Part shown: piece by piece, positions 25,147 through 35,265 of the stretch
Numbering within the stretch: position 1 is the first letter of the stretch
Layout of the letters: the number at the start of each line of letters is the position of its first letter
Source of the DNA: Rhodanobacteraceae bacterium
Lineage (GTDB): Bacteria > Pseudomonadota > Gammaproteobacteria > Xanthomonadales > Rhodanobacteraceae
Reading direction: 5' to 3'
Assembly: GCA_009996615.1 (NCBI GenBank)
Contig: JAACZU010000001.1
Location: 62,001-126,000 of the forward strand
Length of the DNA: 64,000 nt
Notes under the pieces: generated by a model
The model's database searches: none
What the model was told of the DNA's origin: nothing
The model's input: only the letters and a program-made list of their open reading frames with translations
Translations under genes and position numbers: made by a program

Positions 25147-26928
25147 TTACGGCAGTTCGAAGCCGTTGAGGAAGATGTAGTCGCAGGTGACTTCGACGTC
25201 GGCGACCGACATGCCCTTCACGACGCCCTGGCCGTTGCGCACGCGGCACAGCGTGCTCGATCCGCCGCTCGGTTGCGTCGAGACCGTGACCGTCCACGCG
25301 CTGCCATCCGCCAGTGGCGTGGCGAACGTGAACGGGCCATCGTTGGCGATGGCGAGGTCCTGGCCGCCGTTGAGCTGCAGGGTCAGGCCGCTGCCGACCA
25401 GGCCCGTGACATGGCCGCCGATCGAATAGGTGTTCGTCACGCAGCTGACCATCACCGTGGTGACGTCCTGTCCGCTCAGCGTGCCGCTGCCATTGGTGAC
25501 CGAGCAGGTTTGTCGCGGCGAGGACGGCTGGCTGGCGACCGTTACCGCGAAGGTGCTGCCGTCCAGTCGCGGATTCGGGAACAGGAAGGCGCCATTCGCG
25601 GCGACCGGCAGCGTGTCACCGTTGTCCAGCTTGAGGACCAGGCCGGAGCCGCTCAGGCCCGACACGGTACCGCCGATGAGGTAGCTGTTGGTCGTGCAGG
25701 TCACCTGCACGTTCGAGATGTCCGCGCCGTCGATAGTGCCGGCGCTGTTCTGGATGCTGCAGGTCTGGCTTGGCGTCGACGGCTGCGTGCCGATCGAGAC
25801 GACGTAGCCGGCACCGTCGGCGACCGCGGTGGGGAAGGTGAAGCCGCCGTTCGCGGCGACCGCGAGATCGTCGCCGTTGTCCAGGTGCAGGACGAGGCCC
25901 GAGCCGGCCAGGCCGGAGACGCTGCCGCCCACGGCGTACGTGTTCGTCGTGCAGGCGACCTGCACGTCGTTGACGGTGCCGCTGATGGTTCCGCTGCCAT
26001 TGGTCACGGTGCAGGTCTGGCGCGGCGACGTCGGCTGCGTCGCGACCGTGACGGCGTAGCTGCCGCCGTTGGTGATGTAGGGCGGGAAGAGGAAGCTGCC
26101 GTTGGCGTTGACCGGCAGGTCGGTGACGCCGTTCAGGCGCAGCACCAGGCCGCTGCCGGCGAGGCCATTGACCGTGCCGCCGACCTGGTACTCCGGCGCG
26201 CCGGTGCTGTACTGGACGCGGTCGATGCCGATGTAGTCGGAGTTGCTGCCCGTCGGGCCACCGCTGGTCACGTAGTAGCGGAACGCGATGCGCCCCTGGC
26301 CGTTGTGCGGCAGGCCGGTGACCGTGTACTGCGTCCACGTGTAAGGATAGCCGCCCGCGACCAGGGTCGGGTTGATCGACAGCGCAAGCGCCGTGAAGTC
26401 GCCGACCGCGGTCGAGCCGGTACCGACATTGGTGCTGGCGCCGGTCGTGCTGTAACGCACCTCGAGACGATCAGGGTAGTCGGTTCCGGTGGGCTTGCGC
26501 GTATAGAACGTCAGCGTCGCGCCGGCGCCGTAATCGAGCGGGGGCGTCAGCAGCCAGCCGCTGATCGTGTTGTTGCCGGACGTGAAGTTGTAGTTGGCCG
26601 CGATGTACCCGTTCGCGGCGCCATCGAACGCGTCGAACGGGCCACCGCCCGCCACCGATGTCCCCTGGAACCAGTTCGCCATCAGCCCGACCGGCACACT
26701 GCTGTTCTGCATGAACCAGCCATTGGGCCCGAGCGTGGTGATGTCGTCGAAGCCTTCGTTCAGGCTCGTCACGAACGGTGCGGATGGGGCCGCAAGCGTG
26801 GCGTTCGCTTGCGGCGGCGCGGTATCGGCGACGAAGCCGGGGCGCGCCGAGCGCGGGTCGGTCGCCGCGTGCGCGAACTGCGCACAGGCGAGGGTTGCCG
26901 CGACCAGCGCGGCCAAACGGGTAGTCAT
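25147..26928 (-). CDS. Secreted choice-of-anchor J protein with four beta repeats (copy A)
   Basis: A 593-residue exported protein: signal peptide MTTRLAALVAATLACAQFAHA, then a choice-of-anchor J domain of about 230 residues (LNEGFDDITTLGPNGWFMQN, WFQGTSVAGGGPFDAFDGA). Four tandem repeats of about 80 residues follow, each with a GG.V.GL.GSGL.L.L start, NG.F.FP centre and a TQP..P.QTC...C end carrying two cysteines. The C-terminal tail is CDYIFLNGFELP. It is probably a cell-surface or released protein; no enzyme domain is seen. The start has a CAGGAGAACC ribosome site. The repeat part is identical in DNA to the neighbouring copy B. Confidence 0.88.
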   Translation of the reverse strand: MTTRLAALVAATLACAQFAHAATDPRSARPGFVADTAPPQANATLAAPSAPFVTSLNEGFDDITTLGPNGWFMQNSSVPVGLMANWFQGTSVAGGGPFDAFDGAANGYIAANYNFTSGNNTISGWLLTPPLDYGAGATLTFYTRKPTGTDYPDRLEVRYSTTGASTNVGTGSTAVGDFTALALSINPTLVAGGYPYTWTQYTVTGLPHNGQGRIAFRYYVTSGGPTGSNSDYIGIDRVQYSTGAPEYQVGGTVNGLAGSGLVLRLNGVTDLPVNANGSFLFPPYITNGGSYAVTVATQPTSPRQTCTVTNGSGTISGTVNDVQVACTTNTYAVGGSVSGLAGSGLVLHLDNGDDLAVAANGGFTFPTAVADGAGYVVSIGTQPSTPSQTCSIQNSAGTIDGADISNVQVTCTTNSYLIGGTVSGLSGSGLVLKLDNGDTLPVAANGAFLFPNPRLDGSTFAVTVASQPSSPRQTCSVTNGSGTLSGQDVTTVMVSCVTNTYSIGGHVTGLVGSGLTLQLNGGQDLAIANDGPFTFATPLADGSAWTVTVSTQPSGGSSTLCRVRNGQGVVKGMSVADVEVTCDYIFLNGFELP

Positions 26929-26949
26929 GTGGTTCTCCTGAGAACGGCT

Positions 26950-26970
26950 GCCGCGCAAAGGTAGCGCGGC
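26950..26970 (-). promoter_or_regulatory. 5' leader hairpin of copy A
   Basis: GCCGCGC and GCGCGGC pair over 7 bp with a 7-base loop, between the likely -10 box and the ribosome site of the copy A gene. The same hairpin is kept in copy B with one loop change. Confidence 0.5.
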
Positions 26971-26976
26971 ACGCAA

Positions 26977-26982
26977 AGTATA
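26977..26982 (-). promoter_or_regulatory. Probable -10 box of copy A
   Basis: On the minus strand this reads TATACT, 49 bp before the start codon. The matching position before copy B (29050-29055) has the same hexamer. No good -35 box is evident. Confidence 0.5.
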
Positions 26983-27079
26983 AGAGCAGGAGTGTGCGTC
27001 ACATCACGGAATTGTGCGCTCGCGGCAGATGCCATGAAGGTGGTCACGCCGCTCGCTTCCGCTCCAGCGACCCGTCTGC

Positions 27080-27120
27080 GGATGCGGCGGACGACCTCGC
27101 GGCGGGTTGAGCCCGGCTGC
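27080..27120 (+). pseudogene. Remnant of the E1 gene 3' end between the duplicated genes
   Basis: GCGGCGGACGACCTCGCGGC followed by GGGTTGAGCCCGGCTGC closely matches 25047-25086, the last codons, stop and hairpin of the E1 gene. No other part of E1 is present here. It marks one edge of the tandem duplication that produced copies A and B. Confidence 0.65.
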
Positions 27121-27158
27121 ACAGGGGCCAGGGGGACGTGGTCCCCGGGACTGATCGC

Positions 27159-27186
27159 CGAAGGGCACCGCACGCGGTGCCCTTCG
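27159..27186. terminator. Second copy of the CGAAGGGCACCGC palindrome
   Basis: CGAAGGGCACCGC and GCGGTGCCCTTCG pair over 13 bp with an AC loop, 18 bp past the stop codon of copy B. It is the duplicated counterpart of 25102-25129. Confidence 0.75.
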
Positions 27187-27203
27187 GCTTCAAGCGCAGT
27201 GCG

Positions 27204-28997
27204 TTACGGCAGTTCGAAGCCGTTGAGGAAGATGTAGTCGCAGGTGACTTCGACGTCGGCGACCGACATGCCCTTCACGACGCCCTGGCCGTTGCGCACG
27301 CGGCACAGCGTGCTCGATCCGCCGCTCGGTTGCGTCGAGACCGTGACCGTCCACGCGCTGCCATCCGCCAGTGGCGTGGCGAACGTGAACGGGCCATCGT
27401 TGGCGATGGCGAGGTCCTGGCCGCCGTTGAGCTGCAGGGTCAGGCCGCTGCCGACCAGGCCCGTGACATGGCCGCCGATCGAATAGGTGTTCGTCACGCA
27501 GCTGACCATCACCGTGGTGACGTCCTGTCCGCTCAGCGTGCCGCTGCCATTGGTGACCGAGCAGGTTTGTCGCGGCGAGGACGGCTGGCTGGCGACCGTT
27601 ACCGCGAAGGTGCTGCCGTCCAGTCGCGGATTCGGGAACAGGAAGGCGCCATTCGCGGCGACCGGCAGCGTGTCACCGTTGTCCAGCTTGAGGACCAGGC
27701 CGGAGCCGCTCAGGCCCGACACGGTACCGCCGATGAGGTAGCTGTTGGTCGTGCAGGTCACCTGCACGTTCGAGATGTCCGCGCCGTCGATAGTGCCGGC
27801 GCTGTTCTGGATGCTGCAGGTCTGGCTTGGCGTCGACGGCTGCGTGCCGATCGAGACGACGTAGCCGGCACCGTCGGCGACCGCGGTGGGGAAGGTGAAG
27901 CCGCCGTTCGCGGCGACCGCGAGATCGTCGCCGTTGTCCAGGTGCAGGACGAGGCCCGAGCCGGCCAGGCCGGAGACGCTGCCGCCCACGGCGTACGTGT
28001 TCGTCGTGCAGGCGACCTGCACGTCGTTGACGGTGCCGCTGATGGTTCCGCTGCCATTGGTCACGGTGCAGGTCTGGCGCGGCGACGTCGGCTGCGTCGC
28101 GACCGTGACGGCGTAGCTGCCGCCGTTGGTGATGTAGGGCGGGAAGAGGAAGCTGCCGTTGGCGTTGACCGGCAGGTCGGTGACGCCGTTCAGGCGCAGC
28201 ACCAGGCCGCTGCCGGCGAGGCCATTGACCGTGCCGCCGACCTGGTATTCCGGCGCGCCGGTGCTGTACTGGACGCGGTCGATGCCGATGTAGTCGGAGT
28301 TGCTGCCGGAGGGACCCGCGCCGGTCACGAAGTAGCGGAACGCGACGCGGCCCTGGCCGTTGTGCGGCAGGCCCGTGACCGTGTACTGCGTCCACGTGTA
28401 AGGATAGCCGCCTGCGACCAGGGTCGGGTTGATCGACAGCAGCAGCGTCGTGTAGTCGCCGACGTTGTTGCCGGGCGCGCCGATGTTGGTACTGGCGCCG
28501 TTGGTGCTCAGGCGCACTTCGAGACGATCGGGGTAGTCGGTTCCGCCGGCCGGAGTCGCGGGCTTGCGCGTGTAAAACGTCACTGTCGCATTGGCGCCGA
28601 ACTCGAGCACCGGCGTGACCAGCCAACTGCTGATGATGCCGTTGCCGCCGGTCGTGTTGTTGAAGTTCGCGCCGATGTAGCTGTTGGGCGCGCCATCGAA
28701 CGCATCGAACGGGCCGCCGGCGGCGACGTTCGTGCCCTGGAACCAGTTGGTGAGGCCGACCGGGCTGCTATTGTTCTGCAGGAACCAGCCATTGCCCGCG
28801 AGTAGCGTGATGTCGTCGAAGCCTTCGTCCAGGCTCGTCGCGAACGGTGCAGGCGGGGCCGCAAGCGTGGGGTTCGCTTGCGGCGGTGCGGTATCGGCGA
28901 CGAAGCCGGGGCGCGCCGAGCGCGGGTCGGTTGCCGCGTGCGCGAGCTGCGCACAGGCGAGGGTTGCCGCGACCAGCGCGGCCAAACGGGTAGTCAT
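27204..28997 (-). CDS. Secreted choice-of-anchor J protein with four beta repeats (copy B)
   Basis: A 597-residue tandem paralogue of copy A. It has the same signal peptide (one residue different), a diverged anchor J domain (LDEGFDDITLLAGNGWFLQN, ANFNNTTGGNGIISSWLVTP), and then the four cysteine-bearing repeats and YIFLNGFELP tail, which are identical in protein to copy A. The sharp change from diverged 5' part to identical 3' part (about 1.05 kb) points to recent gene conversion. Promoter, leader hairpin and terminator are also duplicated. Function unknown; likely surface exposed. Confidence 0.88.
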   Translation of the reverse strand: MTTRLAALVAATLACAQLAHAATDPRSARPGFVADTAPPQANPTLAAPPAPFATSLDEGFDDITLLAGNGWFLQNNSSPVGLTNWFQGTNVAAGGPFDAFDGAPNSYIGANFNNTTGGNGIISSWLVTPVLEFGANATVTFYTRKPATPAGGTDYPDRLEVRLSTNGASTNIGAPGNNVGDYTTLLLSINPTLVAGGYPYTWTQYTVTGLPHNGQGRVAFRYFVTGAGPSGSNSDYIGIDRVQYSTGAPEYQVGGTVNGLAGSGLVLRLNGVTDLPVNANGSFLFPPYITNGGSYAVTVATQPTSPRQTCTVTNGSGTISGTVNDVQVACTTNTYAVGGSVSGLAGSGLVLHLDNGDDLAVAANGGFTFPTAVADGAGYVVSIGTQPSTPSQTCSIQNSAGTIDGADISNVQVTCTTNSYLIGGTVSGLSGSGLVLKLDNGDTLPVAANGAFLFPNPRLDGSTFAVTVASQPSSPRQTCSVTNGSGTLSGQDVTTVMVSCVTNTYSIGGHVTGLVGSGLTLQLNGGQDLAIANDGPFTFATPLADGSAWTVTVSTQPSGGSSTLCRVRNGQGVVKGMSVADVEVTCDYIFLNGFELP

Positions 28998-29022
28998 GTG
29001 GTCCTCCTGGGGAAGAACGGCT

Positions 29023-29055
29023 GCCGCGCAAAGGCAGCGCGGCGCGCAAAGTATA
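29023..29055 (-). promoter_or_regulatory. Leader hairpin and -10 box of copy B
   Basis: GCCGCGC (29023-29029) pairs with GCGCGGC (29037-29043); AGTATA at 29050-29055 reads TATACT on the minus strand. The layout matches that of copy A. Confidence 0.5.
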
Positions 29056-29229
29056 GAAGCAGGAGCTTGCGGCGCATTGCGGAAATGTGCGTTCGCGTCA
29101 GGTACGCCGAGAGGCGGCGGGACGCCCTCCGGGCTTTCGTTGCCGTCGCCTCCGGACAAGGCAGAGTGGGGTGGCGGCGCGACGCCGCAGCTACACGGCC
29201 GCAGGCGATTGACCTATGATCGCGACGCC

Positions 29230-30144
29230 ATGACCGATCGCCGCGCCCTCACGATCCTGTTCGCCGATGTCTCCGGCAGTACGCGCCTGTTCGAGACGCG
29301 TGGTGACGTCGAGGCGCGGCGCCTGGTTGGCGCCGTGCTGGTCGCGCTGGCCGAGGTGGCGGCGCGCCACGGCGGCCACGTGGTCAAGACCATCGGCGAC
29401 GAGATCATGTGCACGTTCCCGGGACCGCTGCACGGGCTGCTTGCCGCGACCGACATGCAGCGCCGCATCAAGACCGATCCGGCGTTCCAGCGCGACAACC
29501 TCGCGATCCGCGTCGGCCTGCACCACGGCGAGGCGCTGCTCGAGAACGGCGACGTGTTCGGCGATGCGGTCAACACGGCCGCGCGCATGGCCGACAAGAC
29601 GCTCGCACGGCGCGATCAGATCGTCACGACCGCCAGCACGGTGGCCGGCATCAGCGACACGGCCGGCTTGCGCGTGCGCTCGCTCGGCAGCGTGCGCGTG
29701 CTCGGCAAGGTGGCGCCGATCGAGATCGTCGACGTGCTGTGGCAGGAAGACGTCGCCGACGTGACGACCGTGCAGCGCGTGGTGCCGGGAGCCGCTCCCG
29801 TGCAGGGCGCGCGACTGCTCCTGCGCATGCGCAGCCAGGTGTTCGAGGTCGACGAAGGCGCGTCGTTCTCGATCGGGCGCGATCCGGCCAGCAGCCTGAT
29901 CGTCGAGACCGAGTGGGTTTCGCGCCATCACGCCCTGATCGAGTGGAAGCGCGGCTACTTCATGCTGGCCGACCGCTCCACCAACGGTACCTGGCTGAGA
30001 ATAGGCGACGACGACGAGCTGCTCGTGCACCGCGACGAGACGCATCTGCGCCGCAGCGGCACGATCAGCCTCGGCCAGGCGCACCAGTCCGGCGATGCGG
30101 GGCTGGTGTATTTCCAGTGCGTGGACGCGCCCGGCCTGGCGTGA
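29230..30144 (+). CDS. Class III adenylate/guanylate cyclase fused to an FHA domain
   Basis: A 304-residue soluble protein. Residues about 6-170 are a cyclase catalytic domain: ILFADVSGSTRLFE (first metal-binding Asp), KTIGDEIMCTFPGP (second), VGLHHGEALLENGDVFGDAV and NTAARM. Residues about 195-300 are a forkhead-associated domain (FSIGRDPASSLIVE, SRHHALIEW, STNGTWL), which binds phosphothreonine. It may make cAMP or cGMP in answer to a kinase signal; no kinase is adjacent. TATGAT at 29215-29220 lies only 10 bases from the ATG, so the mRNA may be nearly leaderless. Confidence 0.93.
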   Translation: MTDRRALTILFADVSGSTRLFETRGDVEARRLVGAVLVALAEVAARHGGHVVKTIGDEIMCTFPGPLHGLLAATDMQRRIKTDPAFQRDNLAIRVGLHHGEALLENGDVFGDAVNTAARMADKTLARRDQIVTTASTVAGISDTAGLRVRSLGSVRVLGKVAPIEIVDVLWQEDVADVTTVQRVVPGAAPVQGARLLLRMRSQVFEVDEGASFSIGRDPASSLIVETEWVSRHHALIEWKRGYFMLADRSTNGTWLRIGDDDELLVHRDETHLRRSGTISLGQAHQSGDAGLVYFQCVDAPGLA

Positions 30145-30194
30145 GCCCGGGCTGAAAAGTCGCGCGCCGTCCCATCGTTCGACGGGGCAGATCC

Positions 30195-30956
30195 CTACGG
30201 CAAGCCGAACAGCGCCTTCGCGTTGCGCGTGGTCGCGCCGGCGATCGCCTCGCGCGGTTCGCCGCGCAGCGCGGCGACCGCATCGAGCACCTCGGCCAGC
30301 CGCGCCGGCTCGTTGCGCTCGCCGCGGTGCGTGGCCAGCGGCTGGTCCGGCGCGTCGGTCTCCAGCAGCAGGAACTCGAGCGGCATGTGCGCGACGAGCT
30401 CGCGCAGGCGGCGCGCACGCTCGTAGGTGACCGGGCCGCCGATGCCGAGCAGGAAGCCGAGTTGCCCCAGCTGCCGCGCCTGCTCGGCGCTGCCCGAGTA
30501 GCTGTGCACGACGCCACGCAGCCCGCCGATGCGGCGCAGCGTGGCGATGACCTCGTCGACCGCGCGGCGCGCGTGCAGGATCACCGGCAGGTCGAACTCG
30601 CGCGCGAGCTCGAGCTGGCGCACGAAGTAGGTGCGCTGCAGGTCCGCATCGAGCCCGTCGACGAAGTAGTCCAGCCCGCATTCGCCGAGCGCGACCGGCC
30701 GCTCGCGCTCGATCCATTCGCGCAGCTCGTGCAGGTGCGCGGGCCGGTGCTCGGCCAGGTACATCGGGTGCAGGCCGTAGGCCGCATGCAGGCCCGCGTG
30801 CGTCGCGCACAGCGCGCGCAGGTTCGCAAAGCCGGCCCGCGAGATCGCCGGGATCACCTGCGCCTCGACGCCGGCCGCCGCGGCGCGCGCGAGCACGGCG
30901 GCGCGGTCCGCATCGAAGGCGGCGACGTCGAGGTGGCAGTGCGAATCGACCAGCAT
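30195..30956 (-). CDS. TatD family metal-dependent hydrolase
   Basis: A 253-residue TIM-barrel protein with TatD signatures: MLVDSHCHLD (metal-binding His pair), GLHPMYLAEH, ALGECGLDYF (metal Glu), PVILHARRAVDEV, VVHSYSGS and LLLETDAPDQPL. Relatives are Mg-dependent 3'-5' nucleases or D-aminoacyl-tRNA deacylases; this one is closest in look to the YjjV type. It is on the same strand as, and 14 bp downstream of, the secreted protease gene. Confidence 0.92.
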   Translation of the reverse strand: MLVDSHCHLDVAAFDADRAAVLARAAAAGVEAQVIPAISRAGFANLRALCATHAGLHAAYGLHPMYLAEHRPAHLHELREWIERERPVALGECGLDYFVDGLDADLQRTYFVRQLELAREFDLPVILHARRAVDEVIATLRRIGGLRGVVHSYSGSAEQARQLGQLGFLLGIGGPVTYERARRLRELVAHMPLEFLLLETDAPDQPLATHRGERNEPARLAEVLDAVAALRGEPREAIAGATTRNAKALFGLP

Positions 30957-30970
30957 CGCAGCGCGAGGGC

Positions 30971-32479
30971 TCAGCGGCGACTGCGATCGAACAGCAGCAC
31001 GCTCGGCGTCGGGCGCGTGGAGTGGGCCGGCTCTTGCGAGGTCGGCGTGGCCTGGCTGTCGATGCCGGCGATGGAGGTCGTGCCGGTGCCGGCCGGATCG
31101 AGCCAGTCGCGCAGGCGCGAGGCGGCGGACGGGCCGTTCCAGGCGACCGCGAGGCGGCCGTAGCAGTCATAGCCGTTGTTGGGCTGGTTGGGCGATACGT
31201 CGCTGCATTGGGCGCTGCCTGCCGTCAGCGTGCCGATAAGCCGGCGATCGCGCCCGCCGCCATTGCCGGCGACGACGAACAGGCCGGAACCTGATGAGCC
31301 GCCTTCGGTGGTGCCTTGCGAGTACGGCCCGGCATGCCAGTGCGTATCGACCGTGCTCGGGGCGCCGGGCGCGCAGTTGTACATGACGCTGGTGGCCGGG
31401 CCCGCCGTGATTTTCTTGACGTCGCCGGACGGGTGATGCAGGCCGATCGTGCCATAAGCGTTGCCGCCGTTGGCGTCCCAGCCGGCGTAATAGACGTGCC
31501 AGGCAGCCTGCGGCGTGGCGCTGAGTTCGAGCAGCGTGAAGTCGACGTCGGCGCGCGTCGCGCGCAGCGCGGCACCGGTCTGGTTGTCGTTGAAGTAGCC
31601 GCCGGCCGGCGCGACGAGCCGGCCGCACTGGGTCGACTGGTAGTTCCAGTAGACCACGATCGAGGCGGCTTCGGTCGCGCTGGAGATGCAGTGCGCGGCG
31701 GTCAGGAACCAGCTCTTGCGCGTCTTCGGCACGTCGGCGAGGAGCGTGCCGGTGCAGATGTAGTACTGGCTGTCGGCAGCCCGGAACTCGTAGTGGCCGA
31801 CCGCGCGGATCTGGTCCGGATACGACTGGCCGAGCGGACAGGCGACGTCGACGTTGCAGGCGCCGGAGGCGCCCAGGCCGCCGCCGACCTTGGTACGGCC
31901 GAAAAGATCACGGAAACCGGCGCCGACGCTGGTGAGCTCGAACGCGTCGTCCGCCAGCACGGCGCCGGCGGGCAGGCGCAGCTCGACCGTCGCGATGTCG
32001 CCCGGCACGATCGGCGAATTAAAGCCGCCGGCCGTCGCGTCGTCGGCTGTGTAGGGGCCCTGGTAATAGTCGTCGGCGCCGATCACGTGCAGCGTCGTGC
32101 CGGGCGGCAAGGCGAAGCGATCGAAGCCGAGGCGCAGGTCGGTCGCGCCTGCCGCGCGCACGCGCACGCGCCACAGGCGCGAACCGTCGTCGAGCGTGTC
32201 CCAGCGGCCGGCATGCGCGGGCACGATCTCCACACTGTTGTCGTCGGCGACCTGCTCGCGCTTGACCTGCAGGGTGGCCGAGCGCCTTTCGATGTCGGCT
32301 TGCGCACGGCGCGCGATCGCGTCGATCGCCTTGACGTCCTCGATCGGCACCTCGACGCCGGCCTTGGCGCGGTGCGAGATGCTGTAGGGCGGCTCGCCCT
32401 GGCGCGCGTGGGTCGCGGTGGCGATCGCCGCGAGCAGGAGCAGGCAGGGTAGACGCAGGAGACGCACGGTCGTGGGCAT
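30971..32479 (-). CDS. Secreted trypsin-like serine protease (lysyl endopeptidase-like)
   Basis: A 502-residue preproprotein. It has a signal peptide (MPTTVRLLRLPCLLLLAAIATATHA) written here in one run of the N-terminal helix, a propeptide of about 160 residues, and a chymotrypsin-fold domain with SWFLTAAHCISS (His), RADVDFTLLEL (Asp) and TEGGSSGSGLFVV (Ser). Several cysteines and the VHYEF-like start resemble Achromobacter/Lysobacter lysyl endopeptidases, though I cannot confirm the Lys-specific pocket. The last 35 residues are a low-complexity Ser/Thr/Pro tail ending in basic residues. It would act outside the cell. Confidence 0.9.
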   Translation of the reverse strand: MPTTVRLLRLPCLLLLAAIATATHARQGEPPYSISHRAKAGVEVPIEDVKAIDAIARRAQADIERRSATLQVKREQVADDNSVEIVPAHAGRWDTLDDGSRLWRVRVRAAGATDLRLGFDRFALPPGTTLHVIGADDYYQGPYTADDATAGGFNSPIVPGDIATVELRLPAGAVLADDAFELTSVGAGFRDLFGRTKVGGGLGASGACNVDVACPLGQSYPDQIRAVGHYEFRAADSQYYICTGTLLADVPKTRKSWFLTAAHCISSATEAASIVVYWNYQSTQCGRLVAPAGGYFNDNQTGAALRATRADVDFTLLELSATPQAAWHVYYAGWDANGGNAYGTIGLHHPSGDVKKITAGPATSVMYNCAPGAPSTVDTHWHAGPYSQGTTEGGSSGSGLFVVAGNGGGRDRRLIGTLTAGSAQCSDVSPNQPNNGYDCYGRLAVAWNGPSAASRLRDWLDPAGTGTTSIAGIDSQATPTSQEPAHSTRPTPSVLLFDRSRR

Positions 32480-32653
32480 GACGGTAGTCGTTGGCGGGGC
32501 AGACCTGCGATGTTACGCGCTGGGCGCAGGCTCGCGTAGGCGGTGCCCGGACACATCGGCCGGAGCGGTGGTTGCGGTGCGCCGAGCGGAGGGTCCGTGG
32601 CGCTGCTGTCGATGCCGCGTCGGCGGCAACGCAGCGATGCCTTCGGGCGGACC

Positions 32654-32681
32654 TTCGGCACGACGGTGTTTTCCGTACACT
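32654..32681 (+). promoter_or_regulatory. Likely promoter of hutG (leaderless)
   Basis: TTCGGC (32654-32659), 16-bp spacer, TACACT (32676-32681). The expected transcription start falls on the ATG at 32688, and there is no ribosome site before that ATG. Confidence 0.5.
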
Positions 32682-32687
32682 CGCCGG

Positions 32688-33464
32688 ATGGATATCTACA
32701 CCCTGCATCGAGGCAGCGCACCGCTGCTGGTCAGCCTGCCGCACGACGGCACCTTCGTGCCGGACGACATCGCCGCGCGCCTGACGCCGGAGGCGCGCCG
32801 CGTGCCCGATACCGACTGGCACGTGTCGCGCCTGTACGCATTCGCGCGCGAACTAGGCGCGTCGATACTGGTGCCGGCCTGCTCGCGCTACGTGGTCGAC
32901 CTGAACCGGCCGTCGGACGATACCTCGCTGTACCCGGGGCAGAACACGACCGGCCTGTGCCCGGTCGTGCAGTTCAGCGGCGCGCCGGTCTACCTGCCCG
33001 GGCAGGAGCCGAGTGCCGACGAGATTGCCGACCGCGTCGAACGCTACTGGCAGCCGTACCACGTCGCGCTGGCGGACGAGCTTGCGCGGTTGCGCGCGGT
33101 GCACGGCCGCGTGGTGCTGTGGGAAGGCCATTCGATCCGCGGCGTGGTGCCGTTCCTGTTCGACGGCCGGCTGCCGGACTTCAACCTCGGCACCGCCGGC
33201 GGCGCGAGCTGCGCGGCGGCCCTGCAGGCGCGGCTGGCGGCGATCCTCGACGTCCAGCGTGACTACAGCCACGTCGTCAACGGCCGCTTCAAGGGCGGTT
33301 ACATCACGCGCCACTACGGCCGCCCGGCCGACGGCATCGATGCGATCCAGCTCGAGCTGGCGCAGTCGAACTACATGGACGAGGCCACGTTCGAGTACCT
33401 GCCCGAGCGCGCCGCGCCGACGCAGGCATTGATCCGGCGCCTGCTCGAAGCCTGCCTGGGCTGA
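32688..33464 (+). CDS. hutG: N-formylglutamate deformylase
   Basis: A 258-residue protein with the N-formylglutamate amidohydrolase motifs LLVSLPHDGTFVPDDIA, VPDTDWHVSRLYAFA, SRYVVDLNRPSDDTSLYPGQ, LWEGHSIRGVVPFLFDG and ADGIDAIQLELAQSNYMDE. It splits N-formylglutamate to glutamate and formate, the last step of one histidine-degradation route. hutU follows on the same strand 130 bp later with its own promoter, so this is a hut cluster. hutH, hutI and hutF are not in the window. Confidence 0.94.
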   Translation: MDIYTLHRGSAPLLVSLPHDGTFVPDDIAARLTPEARRVPDTDWHVSRLYAFARELGASILVPACSRYVVDLNRPSDDTSLYPGQNTTGLCPVVQFSGAPVYLPGQEPSADEIADRVERYWQPYHVALADELARLRAVHGRVVLWEGHSIRGVVPFLFDGRLPDFNLGTAGGASCAAALQARLAAILDVQRDYSHVVNGRFKGGYITRHYGRPADGIDAIQLELAQSNYMDEATFEYLPERAAPTQALIRRLLEACLG

Positions 33465-33562
33465 CGCCGGCGGCGCCGGCGAGTGCGCGTCGCTACGCCG
33501 CCATCGTCAGCCGGCCGAGTCGTTGCACCGCCGCGCGCGTCCTGTGGCCGCAGGGGCCGACC

Positions 33563-33568
33563 TATAAT
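33563..33568 (+). promoter_or_regulatory. -10 box of hutU
   Basis: A perfect TATAAT stands 26 bp before the hutU ATG in a GC-rich gap. The position 17 bp upstream has only a weak -35 (TCCTGT), which suggests help from an activator. Confidence 0.6.
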
Positions 33569-33594
33569 CGCCGCTTGCCCTTCCGGAGTTTGCG

Positions 33595-35265
<1,671 letters not shown>

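Larger units (their letters stand above)
25147..28997. repeat. Tandem gene duplication, unit about 2.06 kb
   Basis: Positions 25147 and 27204 mark matching gene ends, so the genes are 2057 bp apart. From the stop codon to about 26189 (copy A) I see no base difference from copy B; beyond that, differences and small indels accumulate through the anchor J domain. Flanking promoters and terminators are similar too. Confidence 0.85.

Noticed and set aside
25147-28997. CRISPR-like regularity of repeats
   Set aside because: The repeats are about 240 bp, coding, and diverged from each other within a gene; there are no short direct repeats with unique spacers.
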